From positions 116,479,899 through 116,543,898 of the forward strand of contig CM057346.1 of assembly GCA_030015575.1 (NCBI GenBank): 64,000 nt of DNA, read 5' to 3'. Under the pieces are notes generated by a model, which saw nothing but the letters and a program-made list of their open reading frames with translations, searched no databases and had not been told where the DNA came from. This document shows, in pieces, positions 22,680 through 33,654 of the stretch; positions within the stretch are counted from its first letter, which is position 1; every line of letters begins with the position of its first letter. Position numbers and translations under genes: made by a program. Source of the DNA: Agapanthus africanus (Eukaryota; Streptophyta; Magnoliopsida; Asparagales; Amaryllidaceae).

Positions 22680-24543
22680 GTTTACACCCACACGCACACA
22701 CACACTTGCATACTTTTTTTACCTGTGCGTATATGGGGATACACACACACACACACATGGGTGTGGGACTATATATATATATATACACGGATACATATAC
22801 ATGGATTATGAGGATAGTACATGATATTTGGAGATGAGTCGATGGGATTGGGCTTAATGCCATAAGATCGGTGATATGACGTGGTTCATATTATGAGATA
22901 CGGCACGATGTTTAGCGGGTCTTTTAAGCGTGGTGTTTTCATACACACGCATGCATTCATAGATGGTATCAGTATTGTACTAGACTTAGATCAGTACCCC
23001 CTGATCATGATATATGATGAAAAGAATACCAAACGAATAATGAGATAAATGTGATATTTGACCCGTACCTAGATTTGGGATGCCGTACAATGGATTTACT
23101 GTACGAGTTATATTGATGACTGATCCGCAGTCTTGACTCGAGGATGTCATATTATATAGGGTATCGTATGGAATACTATTGAGGCGGGATCACCGGCTAT
23201 ATATATATGTATCGACTCAGATTTAGTTGGTTTTTCCTTATCCTTTGATTAGTCTGTTAGTTTAGACCTGTAGTTACCTGTAGACTCGTTTATATTATTG
23301 CATATTCATTATTGTTGTGTTTATTATTCAGCTCCTGCATATTATTGCTGTTCGCATCGCATTTTCATGCTTATATTGTGTTTTCATATGCCATTATTGA
23401 GATCATGCTGTTAGGACACCAGCACCATTACCGATGATGCGTATGCTCCACGTACACTTTCTTGCCGGCTCACACACATCATCATCGGTAATTGCCATGT
23501 CACGTACACTTTAGTGAATATTATTCCATTGACATAGCCTGCTAGCTGATTGTTGCAATATGTTATCGCTTTCATATGCTAGTTTAACTATTGCACTCAA
23601 TGCATGATATCAGATGCATTCATATATTCATTGGTTATGCAGTATTTTGGGGTTTTATGCCGATATTCACTGTTCACTTACTCTTGATTTTTGGATTTCG
23701 GATTTTCATGAGATTTCGGGATTTAGGGGGAAATCGCAAGAATATATATAAACTTCTTTCTCTCTCTCTCTTTTTAAAATGCAAGCTACGGTTTTCTCGT
23801 GATGAATGAGTCATCCACCATGAGTTTTCATGACAGCTGTTGGGTTTCAAGACCCGATTCGAGGAGCTAGATGAACCGTCTGCGGGTACATGGTGGACCC
23901 GTATGGTACCCTGGGGCAAGAAGCTCGAGTGTAGTCAATGAGCCCGGCAGGGGCAGACTGCCTACCGGTGATTGTTTGGCGTGGCGGATATCCGGAGGAT
24001 ACCGTCCGTGGTCGTGTGATTTGATGATATGGGCCGATCCGGACTGACGTAGCCCGAGGTATTGAGATATTGGGATTTATGTTTTGTGTCGATGCTAGAC
24101 ACTGATTATGTTGATTCCTTTGATGATACCTCTTGTTATATAAACAGAAATCTCTCTAAAGCAAGAAACAGTTTCTTCATTTACATATATTCTGTTTTCA
24201 TTACTTTACATTCATACCTCATACACATGATACATTTCTACCTGAGGCACTGACACAAGCACATGGGATTACACTTATGTAAGGATGTTTACCCTTGCCA
24301 CTTTTTCATGCTTCAGACCTTATCATATTGAGGATATTTATATTATTGATCGTATTGACCTAAGATTAAGTCATATATACGATTTCTGCTCTGTGATGTT
24401 TTCAACCCACGAGTTGGCAACTCACCCCCGTTGTGCCACAGTCACTTGCAGGTTTTGCCGTACAGGTTTTGTTACGGCTTTGCTGGCACACTTCTTCCTT
24501 TCCGGGTGATTTGCTTTGGTAGGTGGGTTCACTTGCATCGTGA
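22680..24543 (+). repeat. S1 central LTR, no gene
   Basis: LTR sequence with CA and AT microsatellites (22686-22790). A long-range inverted repeat has 13-bp arms attaccgatgatg (23427-23439) and catcatcggtaat (23480-23492), conserved in LARD. It also holds a block gagttggcaactc followed by acccccgttgtgcca (24411-24438), conserved in all gypsy LTRs here. The short ORFs are not conserved. Confidence 0.75.
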
Positions 24544-26667
24544 TGTTGGAGATAGTGCCCTCAGAGTCAATTATTGGATGACAGGCACGTGATTGCAATG
24601 ATTGAGAGAGGACCTATACCGTTAGAACAGTCTTACTCAAGATGATAGTATGCTATCTGGTTTATCTTTATCATCGTGTACTGTTTTAGGTGGCCTTACA
24701 GGTCACTATTGCACGTTGATAGAGCCCTTAGGATTCTTGCTTGACGGCCAGCAGTATGATGGCGATCATATACGTGGGAGCTGGGTCTATAAGCACATCC
24801 TTAAAAGGTCCCTAGTCGTGGGAGTTTTCGAGACAGGGCATCGATGCTCTAGAGTAGACTAGTGTATACAGTCAAGACCCCGACGAGGGGCGGTGGCCGG
24901 TCTCACAAGCCACTGGTGTCAGTTGGTTCACCTAAGATGTATACAGGTGCTCATTGGGTTATGAGTACACCGGATAGGACTCGCCGGGAACATGCTAGTT
25001 GGTCTTATACCTGACGTCAGATAGCAGTTCCCTGGTGACATGTGTACAGGTTAGTTCATCGACCTGAGATCATCATTTGTCTTGTGTGAGTTCCCACTGT
25101 ACTTTGATTACTACCCTACCACGGCTCAAAGGAGTCGTGCAAACAGGTTTTAGTTGGGTACAGTCCCGAGCCACATGGAGGCAGTGAGCGGATCTGCAGG
25201 GGTTCGTCTCTCCCGGTATTGGGGGTGAGGTCGCGCTGTGTCTAGGAGAGCCATTACACAAAGCCCTCGGCCGAGGCAAGAGATTTACTGGTAGGTATTC
25301 CAGTAGTATCTCAGGGTGTTCTGGGCTTCACTCCGACACGACTTGTACCGCTTTCGGGGGTCTGACTTTTACCAACCCCCTAGGCCCGCCATGCGATGCT
25401 CATAGACGAACGGACCGGACTGTACGGATATTGTCACTGACAGGCTCAGTAGGGTGTCAGGATGAGTTCGCTCATCGACGTCCCTTTTGATCAATACCTG
25501 GTAGCCCGTTACGTATGGCTAATACCTCTGACGTGCTAGTGGTTAAATCCACAACCAAAGTATTGACGAGTCTTTAGAGTCCCCCACAGACCGTTTTCTC
25601 AAGTTTCAGGCGAAACGCTGTAGAGGCCGTATGGAGATATGGCAGGTTTCGATCTTATACGTGCAGTATTGCACGGATCATGATCGGACGGATAATACTA
25701 GCGGGCTTTGGTTTAAGCCAGATCCTAGTATTGTACCGTGTAGATTTTATCTCTTTGCATTTGTATTCGGTCGGAATAAAAATGCGGGTATGTATATACG
25801 GTCGCGGGGTTTTCCTGTAATTTATTACGGGATCAGTTTTTTGAAGTTGCCGGTTTGCATTCCGTTTTGGCCATATTTCCTTTGTTCCTTCATGGCCGGA
25901 TTTTTCTGATGGAGGGGCTAATTTGCATATTTGCAAATTAGCATTGTGGAGGGGGTTTCTTGTAAATGGAGGATTATGATAATTCAAAGCATCTTTGCTT
26001 TTTCTTTCATCATTTCTTTAGCATTAATTGAGATGGGATTTGATGAGATTGTGAGGGTGATGTTTTGAAGTGAGGTTTGCTTTTGCTTATAATCACCCCT
26101 TTGCTTTTACTATACTAACCTCCCTTCTTGCTCTCTCTCTCTTTTTCAAAAGGGGCCGGCCACATTCTTGAGGTGGTAAGAAAAATTCATTTTTTGTGGG
26201 AGAATTTTGGTATCTCTTTTTTCCATTCATGCAAAAGACTTGCTCCATTTTTCATTACTCCTTTTCATTCTCCTCCTCAATCCATCATGGCAACTTCAAC
26301 CTTAAGAGAGACAATCGATTCTACACTTTACCTACAACATCCTTGGGCACGTCGACTCGCCAACTTCGTGCTCGAGTTGCCTCGGTCCAGAGGTGGGAGC
26401 CCGTAAAAGAATCCGGCGATGTGGTGCCCGTTCCGACGAGGAGATGAAGACCGGAGATTCCGCGAGGAGATCGGAGTGGAGGCCGAAGACCGAAGGACAC
26501 CGATCGCTCGGTATAGCTTTCTGCCCTTTCTCTTGTTAGCTAGCATTAGGTTAATGGTTCGATCCGGGTTTTTAGGATGCGGTAGTGCCGGTTTTCAAGT
26601 TTAGAAAAATTTTCGTTTCCGCATTTTGGTCTCGGATAGACGGCCGGGGCGCTACCGTAGTCCTACA
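24544..26667 (+). mobile_element. S2: copia solo LTR nested in S1
   Basis: 2124 bp, starting tgttggagatag and ending gtagtcctaca. The text follows the copia LTR plan of C2 (gctcattggg..., gagtctttagagtcc, cggataatactagcgggctt). The flanks are cgtga (24539-24543) and tgtga (26668-26672), a target duplication with one C/T difference. S1 sequence resumes seamlessly compared with LARD. There is no internal region, hence a solo LTR, closest in text to the C0 LTR. Confidence 0.82.
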
Positions 26668-27204
26668 TGTGACCACCATTGTACTTTATTTACATTCAGT
26701 TGTATCTAGTAACTCTATCAACCAGACATGTATATTATTTCAGACTTAGAGACCAGTTGTATTATTATTTCGACTTTAGAGTCGCGCGTTGTATTATTAT
26801 GGGTTTCATGTTGTCTTTGAGTTTCCTTTCAGTTTTGATCCTCGCCCTTCGGCGTTGTATATTTTATTGCTTGCGTGGTTGTGACCGTCGATTGACGAAG
26901 AGCTAGCTCCCACTTGGGGATGCCTTTTATCATGCATGTATATATTATTCATGTTGTACCCCGTTCGGGGCCAGTATTTACAAAGGAAACTATGCCGAAA
27001 TTTTTAGAAAAGACTTGATGTTCTAAAAGCGCATAATTCGGCTTATGCTATTAAAACCACTTGCTTTAAAACAAGTTTTCCTTCATTATTCTTTAAAATG
27101 GTTTTAGATTTCTGGGCTTTTGTCTTACTTGAAGTAGATGTGTTCCTATAGACTTCATATGTTTCAAGTGCCAGTCACGTGCCATTTCGGGTCGTGACAA
27201 AACC

Positions 27205-27589
27205 ATAACCTTCTCATGTGTTAAGAATCCATGGTTTTGTGAGATAATACAATCCAATTAACACTCTACATCTTCTAAGCTATCTAGATTATCAAACTAG
27301 GTACTTTAGTTACCTCAAGTTTAAGGTTGGAGCTTGAACTATAGACTCTCGGGTGGATCGTCTTTGATACGAGAAGGCTGATGACTAAACTCAATCCCCA
27401 CGGACAAGGAGCTCAAGCAGAGAAAAAGAAGACCCGAAGGACCTGGTTCATATAGGTATAATCACTTCATAGTAGTTAAATACCTATGCAAGTTTTTGTT
27501 ATCCAAGGCTTACGGAAGATCTCGGGATTAGCCGGTATTGCAAGTTTTAAAATTTTTTTTTGAAAATTCCACCTTTCTACGGACCCAGT
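27205..27589 (+). repeat. C0 5' LTR, piece 3 of 4
   Basis: It lies between S1 and G1. Its end (gccggtattgcaagttttaaaa...ctacggac) aligns with the last 100 bp of S2 LTR (gtgccggttttcaagtttag...). It ends in G1 target site ccagt (27585-27589). Confidence 0.7.
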
Positions 27590-29121
27590 TGTAACACTTT
27601 GAAATTTTCGTTTGATTGTTTTGGTGATAATGGCAGTCATGCATGTTTTTATATTTGTGTGTTCATAGGATTTATAGTTATTATTGGTAGTGTTAGCATA
27701 TTGGAAATTTTCCTTTGTAGTGTGCACCTAGCATACTTTGACATTTTGTGACTTGTTAACCATTCTTGTGCATTGTTGCAAACTCTTTTCCCCCACCATT
27801 TAATCCTTTTCTAAACCCTTTTTATAATTTCAAAAGGAAACAACAAAAGAAAAGAAAATTCAAATACCATTAAACAAATGAGCATGGTGGTTAGGTAAAC
27901 CTTGACTTTTGACCCTCTTTCTCTTCTCTCTTCTCTCTTTTTCCCTCATTCTGAGATCCCACAGAATTTCCAGCAGCAAAAACTTCATTTTTCCTCCATA
28001 TTCTCTTCTCTTTTCATTCCCCTTTGATCCATACACAAAACCCTATGCATATCAACTCATTTTCTTCACAAAAGCTTGGAAAAAGTGAGGTTTTTGAGGT
28101 GTTCTAAGGCAATTCTGCACACTTAAGGGAGAAGCTGGAACTTTTGGGGTTTTGCAAGGTTCTTAGAAGGTATTAACTCATATTAGCACCTCTTTTCCTT
28201 AGACTTGTTGTATCCTCTAGTAAAAATCTCATTTTTGTGCGTTTTTAGTGATATTAAGGGATATTTGTGATTCACATGTTAGATTGGTGTTCTCATGGTT
28301 TAGTTAGCTCCTTTAGGTGTTATTAGAGCTACTTTAACTAGGGTTTGTTTCAGGTTGCACAAAAATACCTTAAAGTTCCATTTTTAGTGCAAAGTGTGGA
28401 TTTTAACTAGAATTTGGGCACTGTAGGATCTGCTGTTACCCGAGACTTTTCAGTTTAAATCTAGATATTACTGTAGCATGTATGGGGGGTATAGAGTGCA
28501 CACACCCAACCTGGGAGCCCAATTCCCATTTGGGGCCGCCAATTTTTGCATTCTGGCCGCAAATTGCGGCCAGATAGGGGAGCCAAGGGTTGGGGTTTGG
28601 GGTGTGGGTGTATGCTGCTATTTGGGTTGTTATGGTATATATAGTTTTGCAATATTTTTCCTGTATCAAAATCTGGGGTAGAATACCTATTTTTCCGTAT
28701 TTTCAACCTTTCGCGACACGCGTGATACGTGTGTGTGGGTTTTGGGTTTCTGCGTATCGCGACGCGTCGAAGTGATTTCAGACACGTAATCACACGTTTT
28801 AGCGCATCGCGCACACGCGCGCTTGGTTCGCGACACGAGTTACTGGTTCGGCTTAAATGTCGCGTTTATGTGATTTCAAGCTTACGTGTGATATATTGTG
28901 TAATTATAGGTTCGCAGGCGAGTACAGCGGACGCCGCGCAGGAGGGGAAACAGGTTGTTGGCTATACCTAGTGGAAGGCTACGGTGAGTAGATTTCACAT
29001 CTACGGGGATATCGCCCGCATGGCGTTCTACATCAGGGCTGATAGGACCTTATAGCGTTCCTTATATATATATTGCATGTTCATGTTTACTAGCTAGTGC
29101 ATTGCATACCTACTACACACA

Positions 29122-29470
29122 TCACATTGATCATTGCATTGTAGCTTATCTATATGTGACATGACCTGATACTCATATTTGATACCTATATCACATTGGA
29201 TCATTGCATTGTAGCTTATCTATATGTGACATGACTTGATACTCATATTTGATACCTATATCATATTGGATCATTGCATTGTAGCTTATCTATATGTGAC
29301 ATGACTTGATACTCATATTTGATACCTATATCACATTGGATCATTGCATTGTAGCTTATCTATATGTGACATGACTTGATACTCATATTTGATACCTATA
29401 TCACATTGGATCATTGCATTGTAGCTTATCTATATGTGACATGACTTGATACTCATACTTGATGCACATA
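29122..29470 (+). repeat. 70-bp tandem repeat, five copies, G1 5' LTR
   Basis: The unit begins tcacattggatcattgcatt; copies start near 29122, 29191, 29261, 29331 and 29401. They are almost identical, with a few single-base changes. The same array is at 36757-37105 in the 3' LTR. Confidence 0.95.
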
Positions 29471-29630
29471 TCACATCACAATTACTTGTATTATTGGTTG
29501 AGATTTCATGTGATTTCTGGATTTGGGAACCGTGGCCTTTTCAAATAAGTAATCATTTAAAAACCCGATTCCCTTGATATGATATTTTGGGGCACCGCCC
29601 CGTGTTTTCTCGGTGCTAGAGGCATGTACT

Positions 29631-29915
29631 GAGAGAGGGCTGACCCGGACTGATGGATGCCCGATGGATTGATATAGGGCTGACCCGGAATGACGGATGC
29701 CCGATGTATTGAGAGAGGGATGACCCGGAATGACGGATTCCCGATATATACTTTGAGAGAGGGCTGACCCGGACTGACGGATGCCCGATGGATTGATATA
29801 GGGCTGACCCGGGATGACGGATGCCCGGTGTATTGAGAGAGGGATGACCCGGACTGACGGATTCCCGATATATATACTTTGAGAGAGGGCTGACCCGGAA
29901 TGACGGATGCCCGAT
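29631..29915 (+). repeat. Seven-copy repeat ctgacccggactgacgg, G1 5' LTR
   Basis: Seven occurrences of [ca]tgacccgg[acg][ac]tga[ct]gg spaced about 37-45 bp, linked by gattgatataggg or attgagagaggg. S1 (24030-24060) and LARD have one related copy, so the array grew in the G1 lineage. It also gives spurious repetitive minus-strand ORFs. The 3' LTR copy is 37265-37550. Confidence 0.9.
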
Positions 29916-30866
29916 ACAGGATGTTTTGCGTGTCGATGCTAGACACGAGTAATTATGATATTTGGGTGCCGATGTTGGGCACTCGGGATTCTCAGAGATG
30001 TACAGGATTGAGGGCCGAGGAGAGTGCCGGCGCATGAGCTAGTTTTGGGAGATCTGGGTGCATTGAGAAGCCGATTATATATGTTCCACGTTGACATTCC
30101 GTGTAGATATTATATTGCCCCTGCTCAGCATTACTTTTGTACCTCATCCTGTAGATGCATTACCTGTTAGAGCATTTGTACCTCATATGGTAGTACAGGA
30201 CCCTATAGAGCACTTGCATGATTGTTGCACATACTGCTCATCCCATATTGATATCATCTGTTGGCATATGATAGAGTAGTGTAGTACGTACATGCTCGCG
30301 ATTACCTTTATATGTTATCTCTATTCACGAGTTGGCAACTCACCCCCGTTGTGCCACAGTGTTTGCAGGTTGCCCTTCGGAGTAGTCGCGGCAGGCTGCT
30401 TTGCATCTTTTGGCACAGATACCCCCACAGTTGGTGTACTAGCCCTTTTGCTGATAGGTGGGTTTTGTGCGGTATCTGTTTATCTTTCAGTATGTACATT
30501 GTTGTATCTAGTATTCTCCATCTACCATGTATGTATTTGACTTAGAAACAGTGTGAGGACCATGTTGTACTATTTTGTATTCTGGTGTCGAGCTCGTTGT
30601 GAGCCGGCTGTACTTGCAGTTTATTCTATCTGTGATGTTCCCACTTGTGGATCTTGATCTTCGCTACGGCGTCGTATATTGTTTTCTTGGAGATTGTTTA
30701 CTTAGTTTCTTATCATGATTTTAGTAGTGCTTCCTTTAAAACTTCTAACACTCTATACTTTCACTGGTTTGATTTCTGGGTTTTCGGTTCACTTAGTCGC
30801 GTTACGCCTGTAGACGTTACGTGGTTAAGTGCCGGTCACGGGCCAAACTTCGGGTCGTGACAAAGT

Positions 30867-30878
30867 TGGTATCAGAGC
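30867..30878 (+). other. G1 primer-binding site
   Basis: tggtatcagagc, four bases after the LTR end (aagt spacer). Exact complement of initiator tRNA-Met. Confidence 0.95.
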
Positions 30879-31098
30879 GTAGGTTTTACCTTTCGGAGTG
30901 TAGGATGACCCTGGTATGATGGAGTAGGTAGCTGCGGCAGGGTAGCGTAGCGTGTGTATGTTCCGCGGCATACTCACGACATGGTAATCCGCCCACGCGA
31001 CTTTAGGACTTGTTGATTTAAATTCCTCCTTGAGTATATACATTTGTGCGATTCGATTTCCTTATCCTTATCGAATCCTGTTGTTTCTGATAGCCAAT

Positions 31099-31869
31099 AT
31101 GCCGCCAAGGACTACGAGGGCACGGAGAGCGGCCGTGAGGGCCGAGGTTCGAGTTGATTCATCTGAGACAAGGACTAATCCGAGTAGTACTCCTGTTGCA
31201 CCAGGACAGATTGTTTCCCCTACGGCAGCTCAGATCGCTAGATTAGTGGTAGAGATGCAGGGCCTATGCCAGGCGATGAGCTCATTGGTAGAGGTCGTTC
31301 GAGCGCAGCGACAGATGGTTGCCGCCCCTGTTCCCCAGTTGTTCCTTGCGATCATCATGCAGTATTCCGTCCCCTACATAGCACCGGTGGAGGCAGCTCC
31401 CGTTTACGAGACACGTCTTCCAGAGACCGTGAGAATTCCGGAACAGTTGAGGAATCATACCGGTATACCAGCCCAGAGCAGAGGCTTAGGACGAGGACAG
31501 CCGTTTGGCTTCCATCCCCAGGTAGGACAGCATTCAGTGCGTAGGTGTTTACGATGCGGAAGCCTTCAACACCTCATCAGGCAGTGTTTCTTCACAGCAC
31601 GTCAGGGTCGTGTTCTGAGACGTCGTGGACGCGGAAGGTTTGCACAGAGGGGTCAGGCTAGTAGAGGAGGAGTTCGGTCAGTCGCAAATGAAGGTCATGC
31701 ACAAGTTTTTTCTTCGACTCATCGGGACGTGCGGGTATCCGATGCTGTGGTTTCAGGTACTCTTTTAGTTTGTCCTTTGTTGCACACGTATTGTTTGATC
31801 CGGATCCTTGTGCTCATGTGTTTCCACGTACCCGTATGTATCTACACACTTTGTGCCGAGTTTGGGTAG
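31099..31869 (+). pseudogene. G1 gag remnant with zinc knuckle, reading into broken protease
   Basis: The start is the atg at 31099 (MPPRTTRARRAAVRAE), a basic N-terminus typical of Tekay/Del gag; the open frame extends upstream of it without support. The frame has about 256 codons. The knuckle CLRCGSLQHLIRQC (C-x2-C-x4-H-x4-C) is near residues 157-170 and is intact. An Arg/Gly-rich tail follows. The central capsid-type domain between about residues 80 and 90 is missing: family gag proteins are much longer before the knuckle, so an internal deletion is inferred. The frame ends at a stop inside the protease region. Confidence 0.8.
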
Positions 31870-32068
31870 AGAGTCCGGTTTGCTTGGCCAGCCGCTTGTG
31901 GTGACTACTCCTGTGGGAGAGTCATTTGTTGTTAGGCACGTGTTCCGATCCTGTACCGTCCGTATCGGCGAGAGAGAGTTGCCGGTCGTTTCGATCCTTC
32001 ATGAGATGTTGGACTTCGACGTTCTTTTGGACATGGATTTGGTTAGCCACGTGCTATGCTTCTGTTGA
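31720..32068 (+). pseudogene. G1 aspartic protease relic
   Basis: Two frames share this segment. VVSGTLLV in the gag frame is the family's lead-in to the active site. After a shift, [16 protein letters not shown]...[11 protein letters not shown] is readable from about 31880. The catalytic D-S/T-G is not present; the matching spot reads like FDPDPC in another frame. The frame ends in a stop at 32066-32068. This is not a functional protease. Confidence 0.75.
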
Positions 32069-33094
32069 CGGCCGCGAGAAGACAGTTCGATTTTGTTTTC
32101 CCGGCAAGTCGGTTGTTGTTGTGTTGGGGGACCGTAGTGCCACCCCTCACGGTGTGAATTCTTCTGTTCGCGCTGGACAGCTTTTGCGGAAGGGATGTCA
32201 GGGATTTCTCGCATATGTTTGCGATACTAGGGCTATAGAGGTTCTTTTGGATCAGGTTCCGGTTGGTAGCGAGTTCCCTGATGTGTTCCCTGACGAGCTT
32301 CCTGGACGACCGCCCGAGCGTGATAATTCCTTCTACATTGATTTGGTTCCTGGTACGGGACCTATTTCGGTGCCGCTTTATTGGATGGCCCCGGCGGAAC
32401 TTAGAGAGTGGAAGGGTCAGTTGCAGGACTTGCTGGGTAAAGGACTTATTCGACCCAGTGTTTCTCCTTGGGGTGCTCCAGTCCTGTTCGTTAAGAAGAA
32501 GGACGGCAGCATGCGTTTGCGTATTGACTACCGCCAGCTGAATAAGGTGACAGTGCGGAATCAATATCCTTTGCCACGCATCGACGATTTGTTCGACCAG
32601 TTTCAGGGGGCAGGATACTTTTCGAGGATCGATCTGCGATCGGGCTACCATCAGCTGCGGGTTAGACAGGAGAACATTCCTAGGACAGCTTTCAGCACTC
32701 GTTACGGCCATTATGAGTTTTTTTTTTGGTGATGTCGTTTGGACTCACCAACGCGCCAGCAGCATTTTTGGACATGATGAACCGTATTTTTCGGCCGTAT
32801 CTTGATCTGTTCGTTATGGTGGTTATTGACGATATCTTGGTGTATTCTCGGAGTAGAGAGGAGCACGAACAGCACCTGCGGATCACACTGCAGACCTTGA
32901 GGGAGCACCAGCTTTTCGCCAAATTCTCCAAGTGTGCCTTCTGGCTAGACAGCGTAGACTTCTTGGGGCACGTGATTACACGAGATGGTATATGTGTCGA
33001 CCCGAGAAAGATAGAGGTAGTTCGGAGTTGGCCTAGACCCACGTCAGTGACGGAGGTCCGCAGCTTTCTAGGGCTGGCGGGTTATTACAGGTGA
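32069..33094 (+). pseudogene. G1 reverse transcriptase, frameshifted
   Basis: Clear RT fingers and palm: [42 protein letters not shown], then [12 protein letters not shown] and [10 protein letters not shown] (near 32820-32850). The catalytic motif reads VIDD, with Val in place of the usual Tyr/Phe, and keeps both Asp. A run of ten T (32718-32727) shifts the frame between the YEF and MSFGL blocks. A tga at 33092-33094 replaces an Arg-type codon after GLAGYYR. The thumb and connection are otherwise recognisable ([11 protein letters not shown]). Confidence 0.92.
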
Positions 33095-33640
33095 TTTGTG
33101 CAGGACTTCTCTCGCATTGCTACACCGTTGACCGGGTTGACCCGGAAGGGAGTTCACTTCGATTGGACGGAGGAATGTGAGCACAGTTTCCAGCGGTTAC
33201 GAGCTCTACTGACTACGGCACTAGTGCTATCTTTGCCTTCAGGATCAAGCGGATTTGCGGTCTACTGCGATGCTTCACGAGTGGGGCTGGGATGCGTTTT
33301 GATACAGCATGACAGGGTGATTGCGTATGCTTCACCGCAATTAAAGAAACATGAACAGAATTACCCTACTCATGATCTGAAGATGGCTGCAGTGGTCTTT
33401 GCACTCAAGATCTGGCGACATTATCTGTATGGAGAGTCGTGCCAGATATTCACCGACCACAAGAGCTTAAAGTACATATTTCAGCAGCGAGACCTGAACC
33501 TTAGACAGCGCCGATGGATGGAGTTGGTGAAGGACTACGATTGTGAGATCTTGTATCACCCGGGCAAGGCAAATGTAGTGGCAGATGCGTTGAGCAGGAG
33601 GCCCGGGGGTAGTCTATCCTGCTTGAGCACAGTGCAGAGG
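33095..33640 (+). pseudogene. G1 RNase H domain
   Basis: Follows the tga. Motifs: [39 protein letters not shown] and [10 protein letters not shown]. The first Asp (CDAS) and TDHKSL Asp are present. The usual Glu of the DLE block reads Lys (DLK), which should abolish catalysis. The frame slips near 33640-33655 before integrase. Confidence 0.9.
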
Positions 33641-33654
33641 CAGTCGTCGGCAGA

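Larger units (their letters stand above)
19933..27199 (+). mobile_element. S1: Ty3/gypsy solo LTR, expanded by a tandem duplication and a nested copia solo LTR
   Basis: It starts tgtaatatttcag and ends gggtcgtgaca, with target duplication aaacc at 19928-19932 and 27200-27204. There is no PBS, PPT or pol between them. Removing the S2 insertion (24544-26667 plus target copy) and one copy of the 1.06-kb duplication leaves about 4.1 kb, close to the 4.5-kb LARD LTRs to which it is similar along its length. It therefore looks like a solo LTR produced by LTR-LTR recombination. Confidence 0.85.
27590..30862 (+). repeat. G1 5' LTR
   Basis: Starts tgtaacactttg and ends gggtcgtgaca. It contains a GC palindrome (28553-28573), a CpG-dense stretch (28711-28840), a 70-bp repeat array (29122-29470), a 7-copy short repeat array (29631-29915) and the conserved gagttggcaactc block (30329-30341). 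A tatatata string at 28636-28643 is a possible TATA box. The long ORFs seen across it come from repeats and are not genes. Confidence 0.95.

Noticed and set aside
19933-27199. A complete gypsy element rather than a solo LTR
   Set aside because: There is no PBS, PPT, gag or pol between the aaacc duplications, and the excess length is explained by S2 and the 1.06-kb duplication.
29557-30035. Overlapping 129- and 139-codon minus-strand ORFs with repetitive protein
   Set aside because: Both come from the short tandem repeat array of the G1 LTR read in two frames, and they recur in the 3' LTR at 37192-37670.
30867-30878. tRNA gene suggested by the tRNA-Met match
   Set aside because: Only the 12-base primer-binding complement is present, at LTR boundaries; no cloverleaf is found here or at the other PBS sites.
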